Positions 14,091 through 22,287 of a stretch of 29,497 nucleotides of DNA are shown here, in pieces. The notes under the pieces were generated by a model. It was not told the origin of the DNA, ran no database searches, and saw only the letters and a list, made by a program, of their open reading frames with translations. The DNA comes from GWA2-46-15 sp964551525 (GTDB lineage: Bacteria; Patescibacteriota; Minisyncoccia; Minisyncoccales; GWA2-46-15), in contig CAZKCH010000007.1 of assembly GCA_964551525.1 (NCBI GenBank), positions 1-29,497 on the forward strand. The letters are read 5' to 3'. A program made the translations under genes and the position numbers. Position 1 is the stretch's first letter; each line of letters starts with the position of its first letter.

Positions 14091-15494
14091 CTAACCCAAT
14101 AACCATTTCCATTTTTCTATTTTTGTGCCGGCAAAAAGCTTTAAAAGATTATTGGTGATAAAAATGGCGGAAAACATGCCCACCAAGTTGCCCAGAATTA
14201 AGGTTAAGGCAAAGCCCTTGATAAAACTAGTGCCCAAAATAAATAGAATCAAAGAGACCAGAATAATAGTGAAATTGCCATCGCGGATTGAGGGCCAAGC
14301 CCGTTTAAAGCCATCTTCGAGCGAGATTAAAAAACCCTTCCCCTGCCTCAGCTCTTCTTTCATTCTGGAAAAGAATAAAATATTGGCATCCACGGCCATG
14401 CCCATAGACAAAACAAAGCCGGCAATGCCCGCCAAAGTTAGAGTGACGGGAATCAATTTGAATAAAGAAAGGTTTAAAGCGACATAAACCGCCAAAGCCA
14501 AGGAGGCCAAAAATCCGGGCAAACGATAAAAAATAATCATGAAAATAATAATGGCGATAAAGCCGATAAAACCGGCTTTCAATGATTCGTTTAAAGAAAC
14601 CATGCCCAGAGTCGGGCCAACGGTTTGCTGGGAAATAAGATTAATGGGCACGGGCAGAGCGCCAGCATTAAGGTTTCTCGCCAATTCCCGGGCCGTTTCC
14701 AAATCAAAGCTACCGCTGATCTGGGCCTTGCCGCCAGTAATTTTTTCCTGAACCACCGGCGCAGAAATCATTTGCTCATCAATGTAAATAGCGATCATTT
14801 TGCCGATATTCTTCTCGGTCAGCTGTTCGAAAAGAGCTGATCCCTCTTCATTAAATTCAATCGCCACTTGCGGCTTAGAAGTGGTCTGATCAAAAACCAA
14901 ATCCGCTCTTTTCAGATAACGGCCGGTCAATTGGCTGGGAATAAAATACGGGTCCTGTAAAGCCAGGGTCCAATCAGGAACGGCCTGGGCTTCTTCAAAT
15001 GTCTTGCCTTCCAATTCTTTTTGTTTGGCCAAAATGGCATCTGTTTCTGCCTGCGGCCGCTGTTCCCGAAACTCCAAATAAGGCGTTTTGCCGATCATGT
15101 CAATCGCCTGCGTCACGTCTTTGACGCCGGCTAATTCCACAATCAACCGGGAACTGCTTTCTTCAATTTGAATCATTGGTTCGGAAATGCCAAAAAGGTT
15201 AACCCTTCTTTCAATCACGTCTCTCAAACCCGCTAAAGCATTGCCTTTATCCACGTCTTGAATTTGGCTCAAGTCCGCCTGATACAAAAGATGGGCGCCG
15301 CCCTGCAAATCCAAACCGAGCCGGAAAGGAATTTCCGGAAATTTCGGGATAGTCAGTTTAAGGTTTATGGTTTTTAGTTTGGCATTAACAAAATCGATTC
15401 CTTTATTTGAAAGATTCGGATAACACAAATTCCCCGCCACCAGAGCGAGAACAACAATCACCAATAAAATTAAAAATGACTTGCGCTTAGTCAT
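14091..15494 (-). CDS. secD: protein translocase subunit SecD
   Basis: 467-aa SecD: an N-terminal membrane helix, then FRLGLDLQGGAHLLYQAD (the SecD signature), a large external P1 domain (about 80-300) and five C-terminal helices with LAGIAGFVLSMGMAVDANILFF, the conserved proton-path Asp. It is close to the short SecD form without extra domains. The gene starts the secD-secF pair. The start at 15494 is supported by a promoter whose -10 box ends 8 nt before the ATG, leaving no room for a Shine-Dalgarno, so the mRNA is probably leaderless. Confidence 0.95.
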   Translation of the reverse strand: MTKRKSFLILLVIVVLALVAGNLCYPNLSNKGIDFVNAKLKTINLKLTIPKFPEIPFRLGLDLQGGAHLLYQADLSQIQDVDKGNALAGLRDVIERRVNLFGISEPMIQIEESSSRLIVELAGVKDVTQAIDMIGKTPYLEFREQRPQAETDAILAKQKELEGKTFEEAQAVPDWTLALQDPYFIPSQLTGRYLKRADLVFDQTTSKPQVAIEFNEEGSALFEQLTEKNIGKMIAIYIDEQMISAPVVQEKITGGKAQISGSFDLETARELARNLNAGALPVPINLISQQTVGPTLGMVSLNESLKAGFIGFIAIIIFMIIFYRLPGFLASLALAVYVALNLSLFKLIPVTLTLAGIAGFVLSMGMAVDANILFFSRMKEELRQGKGFLISLEDGFKRAWPSIRDGNFTIILVSLILFILGTSFIKGFALTLILGNLVGMFSAIFITNNLLKLFAGTKIEKWKWLLG

Positions 15495-15502
15495 ATTAGA
15501 GT

Positions 15503-15531
15503 ATTATAAGGGCATTTCTCCATTCCGTCAA
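15503..15531 (-). promoter_or_regulatory. promoter of secD (near-leaderless)
   Basis: TTGACG (15526-15531), 17-nt spacer, TATAAT (15503-15508), then 8 nt to the ATG. The -35 box overlaps the stop codon of the upstream hydrolase gene. Confidence 0.75.
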
Positions 15532-16280
15532 CCGTGATTTAAGAAGCCCTCTAAATCAGAAAGATTATTTTCGCTGAAAACCTGATAATGGCCTCCTTTT
15601 GTTATCACTAAATGGCTATTGGCCAAAAACTGCCTTAACTTATCTTTTATTTCAAGCGGCATCAAAAAATCATTATGGCCGGCAAAAATAATGGTCGGGT
15701 TTTTAATCTCTCTTAAAATTTGGGAATTATCAACGGAAGTAATAAAATTAACAACTTCAATTTCTTTGGCGGATGATATTTTAACGAACGCCTCAAAAAC
15801 CGCTGCCAAATTGTTTTTATATAAATCACCTTTATCAGAATCAAGTTTTCTTCTTGGATCAACAATGCGATAAATGGTTTCGAATAAGAAAAACAATGCC
15901 TTGCGAGGCAAGCGACCTACTATCTTAAGACAACCATTGCCTAACCATGATTTTAAAAAGGCGAATCCCAGCTTAATAATAGAGGATTTTGGCTTGAAAT
16001 AAGGCCCGCTGGCGATAAAAACCAGTTTTGCCGCCGGAAACTCTTTCGCTAAAGCCGGCGCCAACAATCCGCCCATAGAAATACCGACAATCACCTCCGG
16101 CGTTTCGTTGCCAAGCTGTTCCCTGACGATACTGACGGCATTTTCCGGCGTTAAAATAGAGGCGTAATCAAAAAAATACGGCGCAATTACCTCGTAATTG
16201 TTTTCCAAAAAATATCGGTAGAGAAAATGATTTTCGTCTATCGCCCGCGGCCAGCCGTGAAAAATAACAACAGTTTTCAT
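15528..16280 (-). CDS. alpha/beta hydrolase
   Basis: 250-aa alpha/beta-hydrolase fold protein. N-terminal VVIFHGWP carries the oxyanion-hole HG, VGISMGGLLAP is the nucleophile elbow with catalytic Ser, the probable acid Asp is in FAGHNDFLMP, and the catalytic His is in KGGHYQVF near the C-terminus. The insert at about 115-165 would form the lid. There is no signal peptide, so it acts in the cytoplasm, and the substrate cannot be told (esterase, lipase or thioesterase). It is monocistronic by appearance, with a two-part hairpin ending 10 nt before its ATG and the secD promoter overlapping its stop. Confidence 0.85.
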   Translation of the reverse strand: MKTVVIFHGWPRAIDENHFLYRYFLENNYEVIAPYFFDYASILTPENAVSIVREQLGNETPEVIVGISMGGLLAPALAKEFPAAKLVFIASGPYFKPKSSIIKLGFAFLKSWLGNGCLKIVGRLPRKALFFLFETIYRIVDPRRKLDSDKGDLYKNNLAAVFEAFVKISSAKEIEVVNFITSVDNSQILREIKNPTIIFAGHNDFLMPLEIKDKLRQFLANSHLVITKGGHYQVFSENNLSDLEGFLNHG

Positions 16281-16290
16281 AATAATGATT

Positions 16291-16331
16291 AAATAGCGCC
16301 TCCAAAGATCCGATCTTTGTTAGTGCTATTT
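16291..16331 (-). other. two-part hairpin in the leader of the hydrolase gene
   Basis: Outer stem AAATAGC/GCTATTT (16291-16297 with 16325-16331) and perfect inner stem CAAAGATC/GATCTTTG (16303-16310 with 16312-16319). It ends 10 nt before the hydrolase ATG. There is no U tract to make it a clear terminator. Confidence 0.55.
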
Positions 16332-16389
16332 CTGCGACACACCTATTTTTTTCTTCTTTAGATTTTTACTTCCCATGATACTTTTAACT

Positions 16390-16794
16390 TTATTTTTGCG
16401 CCTGTAGAAATCTTTCAATAATTTCTATATCTTTCAAGTCCTTCTCCCATGCTCTTATCTTTTTCCATTCTAATACTCTTTCCAACTTCACAAAGGATAA
16501 ACCATCAATTATTTCCGCTTCATCAATTAACTGTCTGATGTTCCACTGACCCGGCCCCCAAGTTTTCCATATTTCAATTCGTCCACTTAAAAGACATTGG
16601 TTGCCTTCCACCGCCTCTCCTGTTTTCCAGCCTTCATTTTTACAATCGTTCCATAAATCGTCTGTAACAATAATATCAATGTCTCGACAATCCTTTAATC
16701 CCCTAACGCCCAACACAGCTGTACCAAATAAGGCATATTTACCCATCGGCAATTTTAAATCTTTAACTTTTTGAAACAGATCATCGTTACTCAT
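16390..16794 (-). CDS. MNT-type nucleotidyltransferase domain protein
   Basis: 134-aa protein with the minimal nucleotidyltransferase pattern YALFGTAVLGVRGLKDCRDID: a Gly-Thr followed about ten residues later by DxD (about 20-42), which would bind the metal and nucleotide. The C-terminal half is helical. Stand-alone members of this fold include antitoxin-like MNT proteins and predicted nucleotidyltransferases of unknown substrate. No HEPN partner is adjacent. It lies 24 nt downstream of csaA. The DxD is intact, so it may be active, but the target (tRNA, protein or antibiotic) cannot be inferred. Confidence 0.7.
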   Translation of the reverse strand: MSNDDLFQKVKDLKLPMGKYALFGTAVLGVRGLKDCRDIDIIVTDDLWNDCKNEGWKTGEAVEGNQCLLSGRIEIWKTWGPGQWNIRQLIDEAEIIDGLSFVKLERVLEWKKIRAWEKDLKDIEIIERFLQAQK

Positions 16795-16818
16795 ATCGTT
16801 TTTAACATCTACAAAAAT

Positions 16819-17151
16819 CTAAAACATCTTTCCGCTTTTTGGCACCTTTTTCGTCGGACTTAACAAAACTACGTCTCCATTTTCATCCGGTAATCCCAAT
16901 ACGAGAACCTCCGATAAAAAACGACCGATTTGTTTAGGAGGGAAATTTACCACCCCTATAATTAATTTTCCGACCAGTTCTTCTTTTGAATAGTGCTTCG
17001 TGATTTGAGCAGATGATTTTTTGATACCAATCTCTGTACCAAAATCTACAATCAATTTGTAGGCTGGTTTTCTCGCCTCTGGGAAATCTTCCACCCTCAT
17101 AATTTCCCCTACTCGTATATCTACTTTTTCAAAATCTTGATAGTTAATCAT
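16819..17151 (-). CDS. csaA: CsaA-like tRNA-binding (OB-fold) protein
   Basis: 110-aa OB-fold of the tRNA_bind family (as in CsaA, Trbp111 and the MetRS C-terminus): FEKVDIRVGEIMRVEDFPEARKP at the N-terminus and GKLIIGVVNFPPKQIG, then EVLVLGL in the core. CsaA has been described as a secretion-linked chaperone and as a tRNA-binding protein. Here it starts 10 nt after the secA stop, and its ribosome-binding site (AAGGCG) overlaps that stop, so the two are co-expressed, which favours the export link. I chose MINYQDFEK at 17151; an upstream in-frame start at 17217 lies inside secA and gives an unrelated N-terminus. Confidence 0.9.
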   Translation of the reverse strand: MINYQDFEKVDIRVGEIMRVEDFPEARKPAYKLIVDFGTEIGIKKSSAQITKHYSKEELVGKLIIGVVNFPPKQIGRFLSEVLVLGLPDENGDVVLLSPTKKVPKSGKMF

Positions 17152-17161
17152 AGTCTTCGCC

Positions 17162-19615
17162 TTACTTTCCACAACATTTCTTGTATTTTTTCCCGCTCCC
17201 GCATGGGCAGGGGTCATTCCGGCCTACTTTTGCCTCGTTTTTTGGCGCGGCAACGGCAGCCAGACGCGCTTTTTCCCTTTCAATTTCTTCTGCGCTGGCT
17301 GGCTTGATCCCGTCTAAAACCTTAGCCGTTTCCGCCTCAATTGTCTCCACTAACCCCTGAAACATTCGATGGGCCTCGTTTTTAAACTCTACCAGAGGAT
17401 CCTGCTGGCCATAAGCGCGCAAACGCACCGCATCCTGCAATGATTCCAAATTTTCCAAATGATCCACCCAAAAATTATCCAAAACCCGCAGAAAAACAAT
17501 CTTTTCCGCCCGGCGCAAATTCTCCGCACCGATTTCTTTTTCCTTCTTTTCGTAGTCATCTGCTGAATACCCGTGTTTTTTCAATAAATCTAAAATTTGC
17601 GACCGACCATCATCCGATTGTCTTTCTAAAATTTCTTTTCTTTTCCTGTAAATCGTTTCCCGGTGTTTATTGATAACATTGTCATATTCCAAAAGATGAC
17701 TCCTGGCATCCAAATTAAATCCTTCAATTCTTGACTGCGCCTCTTCTAAGGCCCGAGAAATCATATTCGCCTCAATCGGTTCGTCTTCCGGAATTTTCAA
17801 CGCTTCCATCAACCGCTGAATTGTCTCGCCGCCAAAAACTCTTAACAAATCATCTTCCAAGGATAAAAAGAATTGCGATGAGCCGGGATCGCCTTGACGA
17901 CCGCCCCTGCCCCGCAACTGATTATCAATTCTTCTTGCGTCGTGGCGCTCGGTACCGATAATATGAAGGCCACCAAGCTCGATGACCCTTCGACGCTGCT
18001 CAGGGTTCTCCGGGTTTCCACCCAGGAGAATGTCCACGCCTCGACCGGCCATATTAGTGGCAATCGTCACGCTGCCCGGCTTGCCGGCTTGAGCAATCAC
18101 CTGGCCTTCTTTTTCATGCTGCTTGGCATTTAAAACCTGGTGCGGTATGCCTTCCCGTTGTAAAAGCTGGCTTAAAAACTCATTCTTTTCCACCGAACGC
18201 GTACCGACCAGAATCGGCTGGCCTTTTTCATGTCTTTGTTTGATTTCATTGATAATCGCCTGATATTTGCCCTTTTCGCTCTTGAAAACCTTGTCAGACA
18301 AATCCTCACGGATCATGGACTTATTAGTAGGAATAGTGATGACTTCCAGATTATAGACCTTGGCGAATTCTTCGGCTGATGTTTGCGCTGTACCGGTCAT
18401 GCCGGCTAATTTTTTATACATCCGGAAAAGATTCTGAAACGTGATGGTCGCCACGGTCAATGACTCGGGCTGGACCCGCACTCCTTCTTTGGCTTCCACG
18501 GCCTGATGTAAACCGCCTGACCAGCGCCGGCCCGGCAAAATCCTGCCCGTAAATTCATCAACAATTAAAATCTGGCCGTCTTTAATGACATAATCACGGT
18601 CTTTTTTGAAAATAACCTCGGCCCGCAACGACTGCTCCAAATGATGCAGATATTTTATGCCGCCCTGGGGCGCTTGATAAATATCTTTCACTCCCAAGAG
18701 CTTTTCCACTTTATTAATCCCCTCTTCGGTTAAAGTCACGGCCCGCAATTTTTCATCAACTTGATAATCCTCTTTATCAATGAGCTGGGGAATCAATTTA
18801 GCGAACTGATGATACATTTGCGACGGATCTGACTCAGGCATGGAAATAATCAGCGGCGTCCTCGCTTCATCAATCAAAATTGAATCAACCTCATCGACAA
18901 TAGCAAAATTGAAATCCCGCTGCGCTTTCTGGCTTAAATCATAAACCAAATTATCACGCAGATAATCAAAACCAAACTCATTGTTAGTGCCATAAGTAAT
19001 ATCTGCGCCATAGGCCTCTTTTTTCTCGCATGGCCTTAAAAAGCTCTCCACCACTTTAAACCCGCCAATCACATCGCGTTCTTTATCATTTTGGTCATTA
19101 GGGCTTTGAACCTGGTATTGCGCATCATATATATATGAACCTTCTTGAGTAATACAACCCGTTGATAATCCTAAGGCATTATATATCTGTCCCATCCAGA
19201 CCGTGTCTCTTTTGGCCAAGTAATCATTAACGGTGACTAAATGGCAGCCTTTACCGCTTAAAGCGTTCAAATATAACGGCAAGGTGGCAGCCAAGGTTTT
19301 ACCTTCGCCAGTTCTCATTTCCGCGATTTTCCCCTGATGCAAAACAATGCCGCCAATCATTTGCACATCAAAATGGCGCTGGCCCAGCGTTCTTTTTCCC
19401 GCCTCTCTTACCAAAGCAAATGCTTCGGCTAAAATATCATCTAAAGTTTCATTTTTTGCCAACCGGTCTTTAAACTCTTGGGTTTTTTCTTTCAAATGTT
19501 CAGCGGAAAAACCCTCGTAGTCCTTCTCATACGAGTTTATCTTTGCGATTATCGGCTGAAGCTGCTTAACGTATTTCTCGTTCGGATCACCAAAAAGATT
19601 AGAAAAAATAGGCAT
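17162..19615 (-). CDS. secA: preprotein translocase ATPase SecA
   Basis: 817-aa motor that drives unfolded preproteins through SecYEG. Visible: Walker A in RTGEGKTLAATLP, DEVDSILIDEARTPLIIS (motif II and following), GMTGTAQTSAEEF, TNMAGRGVDILLGG and RQGDPGSSQFFLSLEDDLLRVFG. The C-terminus has the SEC-C zinc motif in NDPCPCGSGKKYKKCC, which binds the ribosome or SecB-like factors. All ATPase motifs look intact. The promoter TTGTTT-17-TATAAT ends 9 nt before the ATG, so translation is probably leaderless. csaA follows directly. Confidence 0.97.
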   Translation of the reverse strand: MPIFSNLFGDPNEKYVKQLQPIIAKINSYEKDYEGFSAEHLKEKTQEFKDRLAKNETLDDILAEAFALVREAGKRTLGQRHFDVQMIGGIVLHQGKIAEMRTGEGKTLAATLPLYLNALSGKGCHLVTVNDYLAKRDTVWMGQIYNALGLSTGCITQEGSYIYDAQYQVQSPNDQNDKERDVIGGFKVVESFLRPCEKKEAYGADITYGTNNEFGFDYLRDNLVYDLSQKAQRDFNFAIVDEVDSILIDEARTPLIISMPESDPSQMYHQFAKLIPQLIDKEDYQVDEKLRAVTLTEEGINKVEKLLGVKDIYQAPQGGIKYLHHLEQSLRAEVIFKKDRDYVIKDGQILIVDEFTGRILPGRRWSGGLHQAVEAKEGVRVQPESLTVATITFQNLFRMYKKLAGMTGTAQTSAEEFAKVYNLEVITIPTNKSMIREDLSDKVFKSEKGKYQAIINEIKQRHEKGQPILVGTRSVEKNEFLSQLLQREGIPHQVLNAKQHEKEGQVIAQAGKPGSVTIATNMAGRGVDILLGGNPENPEQRRRVIELGGLHIIGTERHDARRIDNQLRGRGGRQGDPGSSQFFLSLEDDLLRVFGGETIQRLMEALKIPEDEPIEANMISRALEEAQSRIEGFNLDARSHLLEYDNVINKHRETIYRKRKEILERQSDDGRSQILDLLKKHGYSADDYEKKEKEIGAENLRRAEKIVFLRVLDNFWVDHLENLESLQDAVRLRAYGQQDPLVEFKNEAHRMFQGLVETIEAETAKVLDGIKPASAEEIEREKARLAAVAAPKNEAKVGRNDPCPCGSGKKYKKCCGK

Positions 19616-19624
19616 GATTTTGTA

Positions 19625-19653
19625 ATTATACCGTAAAAACTACTTAAAAACAA
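19625..19653 (-). promoter_or_regulatory. promoter of secA (near-leaderless)
   Basis: TTGTTT (19648-19653), 17-nt spacer, TATAAT (19625-19630), then 9 nt to the ATG. The -35 box abuts the U tract of the upstream terminator. Confidence 0.7.
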
Positions 19654-19678
19654 AAAAATCGCCGGGGTTTCCCGACGA
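19652..19678 (-). terminator. terminator of the GNAT gene
   Basis: On the minus strand TCGTCGGG pairs with CCCGGCGA (one G-U pair) around a 4-nt loop, followed by seven Ts. It is the strongest intrinsic terminator seen on this strand. Confidence 0.88.
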
Positions 19679-19689
19679 CTTTTCTATAA

Positions 19690-20343
19690 CTATAACTTAT
19701 GTAGCATCACTTTCTCGAGACGGGATAATCTTTCGAGCATCCCGTCTCTGATTTGCCGACCTAAGGGGTCGGCGAATTCGTCCACCCAACTCAAATAAAT
19801 CTTCAGGGCAGACGAAAATGTTTCTGCCGAAATTTCTTTGATACCTGGTTCCGGCAGAAAAACCAGAATCAAAGAGGAATTTCCACTCTCCCCGTCCTCA
19901 AGAGGCGGGAGAGTATACTGAAAATCCACTCTTTGATAACCGACCTTGCGAAAGATTACTCGCCGGTCGGTTGCCGACACCCCATAATTCGAGGTGTCCA
20001 TCTCGGCGAGAATGCCGAGGAAATTAGGATTCCGACGCCGAAACTCAGCGTGGGCGGCTGCTGTAAGCAACCGAAACAAACCGTGGCCTCGCCATTTCTC
20101 GTCGACGACGACGTACATGTCGACGACCAAACCAATGGCGAGCGGAGTGATATTATAAATCGACACTCCAATTATCTCGCTTCCCCGATACGCACAAAAA
20201 ACGAGATAATCGCCGGACCGCACCCCCTCAGTCATGTCTTCCAAGGACTCAACTTCGTACTGTTGAATCCCAGAAACGACGAGCTCGTATGCGGACTTCA
20301 AGGTCCGCGCCCAAGCTCGCGGGCTCAATAATTTAATTTTCAT
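19690..20343 (-). CDS. GNAT-family acetyltransferase
   Basis: 217-aa GNAT-fold protein: VDMYVVVDEKWRGHGLFRLL (about 73-92) holds the acetyl-CoA pyrophosphate loop (RGHG) and following helix, and VIFRKVGYQRVDF is the late beta-strand region. The C-terminal 60 residues are an unassigned helical extension. It would acetylate an amine on a small molecule or protein. Unlike its neighbours it has a perfect-looking Shine-Dalgarno (AAAGGAGGT), a strong terminator of its own, and a more GC-rich sequence by eye. This suggests recent acquisition; the RAYT element lies next to it. Substrate is unknown. Confidence 0.82.
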   Translation of the reverse strand: MKIKLLSPRAWARTLKSAYELVVSGIQQYEVESLEDMTEGVRSGDYLVFCAYRGSEIIGVSIYNITPLAIGLVVDMYVVVDEKWRGHGLFRLLTAAAHAEFRRRNPNFLGILAEMDTSNYGVSATDRRVIFRKVGYQRVDFQYTLPPLEDGESGNSSLILVFLPEPGIKEISAETFSSALKIYLSWVDEFADPLGRQIRDGMLERLSRLEKVMLHKL

Positions 20344-20437
20344 CTCGACCTCCTTTTGTCGATGGATTATTTAAGCACGTAGTAAAAAAAAAGCAAGGCC
20401 TAAGCCCGCTTACCTCAATTATCCTAATCGCTAAGCT

Positions 20438-20466
20438 TTTCGGCGGAGGCCCGGCCTCCGCCGAAA
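20438..20466. repeat. REP-like palindrome, copy A (downstream of RAYT)
   Basis: 13-nt perfect arms (TTTCGGCGGAGGC and its complement) around CCG. It shares its core with copies at 20987 and 21234 and lies just past the transposase stop. It may also act as a terminator. Confidence 0.9.
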
Positions 20467-20468
20467 CC

Positions 20469-21212
20469 TTACTCTGATTCGGAATTTCCGCCCTTAATTT
20501 TCTTTTTGAATTTCAGCCACTCTCTAATACTTCTTTTAATATTCGTCTCTCCGCCGAATACTTCAATTAAGAAATTCCTTTCAGTTACCGACGGAAAGTT
20601 TTTCTTTCCGATGTAGTCCTGATAACTAGACCATTTATAATTCTCTAAAAACCTGTTTGATTTCCTGACATTTCTAATCTTGCCGGTCTTCCAGTTCGAT
20701 TCGATTAACGATACCGGATTGGTGTGGATATAATTGAAAACCGCGATTAATTGCGCGTCTGTCTCTATCGGAACGGAAACAAATCTGTTCTGGAAAAAAT
20801 ATCCCTTTTCCTTAATGTGGTGTTTTTTTCTAAAGTAAGCCGGGTATCCAGATCCTATCTTGCTGATAAATTTGACGATGCCGCCGCTTTCTAATTGCTG
20901 AATCAAAATATGAATATGGTTCGGCATCAAGGCAAACGCTAAAATATCCACTAACCTTTTTCGTTTATCCTCTATCGCTCTGAGTTCGGCGGAGGCCCGG
21001 CCTCCGCCGGTTTTAGCTAATTTCTTCTTTTCCACGAGACGATCGCGACGACGCTTAGAAATTTCTACCGCTTTAGCATTGTTGAATTCATAAAGAGAAA
21101 AAATGCCGCGGTAATAATCATCTTTATTTGAGAACAACAACCTGTCACCAAGTCTGCGCATAATGATGTGATAAATTCCGTCATTGACGAATTGTGTCTT
21201 TCTGTGTGGCAT
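20469..21212 (-). CDS. REP-associated tyrosine transposase (RAYT, Y1/HUH family)
   Basis: 247-aa Y1 transposase of the TnpA-REP type. N-terminal DGIYHIIMRRLGDRLLF, HUH motif PNHIHILI (97-104, H99 and H101), catalytic Tyr161 in VFNYIHTNPV, and the C-terminal WSSYQDYIG segment are all present, so it looks intact. RAYTs nick REP palindromes and are thought to spread them as single-copy domesticated elements. Here three copies of one palindrome occur: before the gene, after it, and inside it, where residues 68-76 (TGGGRASAE) are palindrome-coded. The internal copy sits in a basic helical stretch (about 50-88) that appears extra compared with ordinary RAYTs and precedes the HUH strand. Confidence 0.93.
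   Translation of the reverse strand: MPHRKTQFVNDGIYHIIMRRLGDRLLFSNKDDYYRGIFSLYEFNNAKAVEISKRRRDRLVEKKKLAKTGGGRASAELRAIEDKRKRLVDILAFALMPNHIHILIQQLESGGIVKFISKIGSGYPAYFRKKHHIKEKGYFFQNRFVSVPIETDAQLIAVFNYIHTNPVSLIESNWKTGKIRNVRKSNRFLENYKWSSYQDYIGKKNFPSVTERNFLIEVFGGETNIKRSIREWLKFKKKIKGGNSESE
20987..21009. repeat. REP-like palindrome, copy B (inside RAYT reading frame)
   Basis: 10-nt perfect arms (CGGCGGAGGC) around CCG, in the same orientation as copies A and C. It is read in frame as part of the transposase, upstream of the HUH codons. Confidence 0.9.
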
Positions 21213-21233
21213 ATTACATTATATCAGAAAACA

Positions 21234-21268
21234 AGATTTCGGCGGAGGCCCGGCCTCCGCCGAAATCT
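21234..21268. repeat. REP-like palindrome, copy C (upstream of RAYT)
   Basis: The longest copy: 16-nt perfect arms beginning AGATTTCGGCGGAGGC around CCG. It lies 21 nt upstream of the transposase ATG. A TTGAC/GTCAA inverted repeat follows at 21274-21290. Confidence 0.9.
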
Positions 21269-21361
21269 CGGTCTTGACGTTAAGTGTCAATAAAAATTCC
21301 CGACACCGCGCATCGGAAACCATCTAAAACCTGATCGGCGTCAAGGGTTAGAAGTTAGAAA

Positions 21362-21760
21362 TTATGACTGCTTTAACAAAAGCTTGATAAACTCTTCCGG
21401 AGTTTTGCTTTGAGAAAATTTTTCCATGGGACAAGGGCCGGTTTTCGTTTTGTTCAAAATACCAGCCACGGTTTTTTGGAAATGAAATGCTATTTTGAAT
21501 TGGCGTAAAGTTCTGGCGGCTGATTTACTGCCAACAATCCCACAAACCTCTTTTACTTTCAAATACGCAAAAAGCAGGGCGGCCGCCCTGCCGATAACCT
21601 TGTCAAAAATCACCAAATCCTGATGCTGACGGCCGTATTTAGCGATGAATGCCACTAATCCGGTCACGCCTGATTTCTTTGATCTGAAAACAATTCTCCC
21701 CTGTTGCCTTATTTCTAAGGCAAATTTACTTTCGACAAATCTCTCAAATTTCTTACGCAT
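21362..21760 (-). CDS. DUF1893 family protein
   Basis: 132-aa protein matching the DUF1893 pattern as I remember it: an N-terminal RIVFRSKKSGVTGLVAFIA, then DKVIGRAAALLFAYLKVKEVCG and a C-terminal ILNKTKTGPCPMEKF with the family's CPME. The fold has been related to cytidine-deaminase-like proteins. Function is not established. It overlaps the ECF S component gene by 8 nt and ends the polyamine-linked operon. This pairing suggests it acts on, or senses, the substrate imported by the S component, but this is inference. Confidence 0.8.
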   Translation of the reverse strand: MRKKFERFVESKFALEIRQQGRIVFRSKKSGVTGLVAFIAKYGRQHQDLVIFDKVIGRAAALLFAYLKVKEVCGIVGSKSAARTLRQFKIAFHFQKTVAGILNKTKTGPCPMEKFSQSKTPEEFIKLLLKQS

Positions 21761-22283
21761 TATCTTTTTGAGGAATAAACTTCTGGACTAAATGGACAAT
21801 CAAAGGCATCAGCGCGATTTGTAAAATTACACCGGGCAAACTAATTTGCATAAACTGCAACGGACTTATTTGCGGCACCAGCGCCGCAATAAATAAAATT
21901 CTCGTTAAACGACCGGCGATCATTGCTATCAGTAGTGAAACCCAAATATTAATCCTCTTTTCTCGCAAAAAACCAATCACTAAACCATAAACCGCTAATT
22001 CCAAAACTACTTGCGGTAGTAGGGCCATTATCGGCATTTGCGTCAGAGAATAACTCAATAACGGGCTGGCAACGCCGACTAACAATCCAGTGCGCCAACC
22101 GAATAAGAATCCGGCGGATAAGACAAAAATGTGCATGGGCAAAAAAATCTGGCCGGCCATGCCGAATTGATGCGTCAGCCACGGCATCGCCACTGCCAAA
22201 GAAATAAAAATCGCCGAAAAAATATAATATCTCGCCTCACTGAAAGATAAAACCCGAGGCAATGCTTTTATTTGTGTGATCAT
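21753..22283 (-). CDS. ECF transporter S component-like membrane protein
   Basis: 176-aa protein with about five or six membrane helices. AMPWLTHQFGMAGQIFLPMHIFVLSAGFLFGWRTG near the N-terminus resembles substrate-binding S components of energy-coupling-factor vitamin transporters (MPMHIxVLLAG-type motif). GVASPLLSYSLTQMP and the terminal helix IALMPLIVHLVQKF fit the same fold. No EcfA or EcfT is in the window, as expected for group II systems with shared modules. The substrate is unknown. It begins 4 nt after the agmatinase-family gene, so it probably serves the same pathway, importing an amine, amino acid or cofactor. Confidence 0.75.
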   Translation of the reverse strand: MITQIKALPRVLSFSEARYYIFSAIFISLAVAMPWLTHQFGMAGQIFLPMHIFVLSAGFLFGWRTGLLVGVASPLLSYSLTQMPIMALLPQVVLELAVYGLVIGFLREKRINIWVSLLIAMIAGRLTRILFIAALVPQISPLQFMQISLPGVILQIALMPLIVHLVQKFIPQKDNA

Positions 22284-22287
22284 GTTT

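Noticed and set aside
17152..17217. Longer N-terminus for the CsaA-like protein
   Set aside because: The extension overlaps the SEC-C codons of secA and does not match the family; a ribosome-binding site precedes the ATG at 17151.
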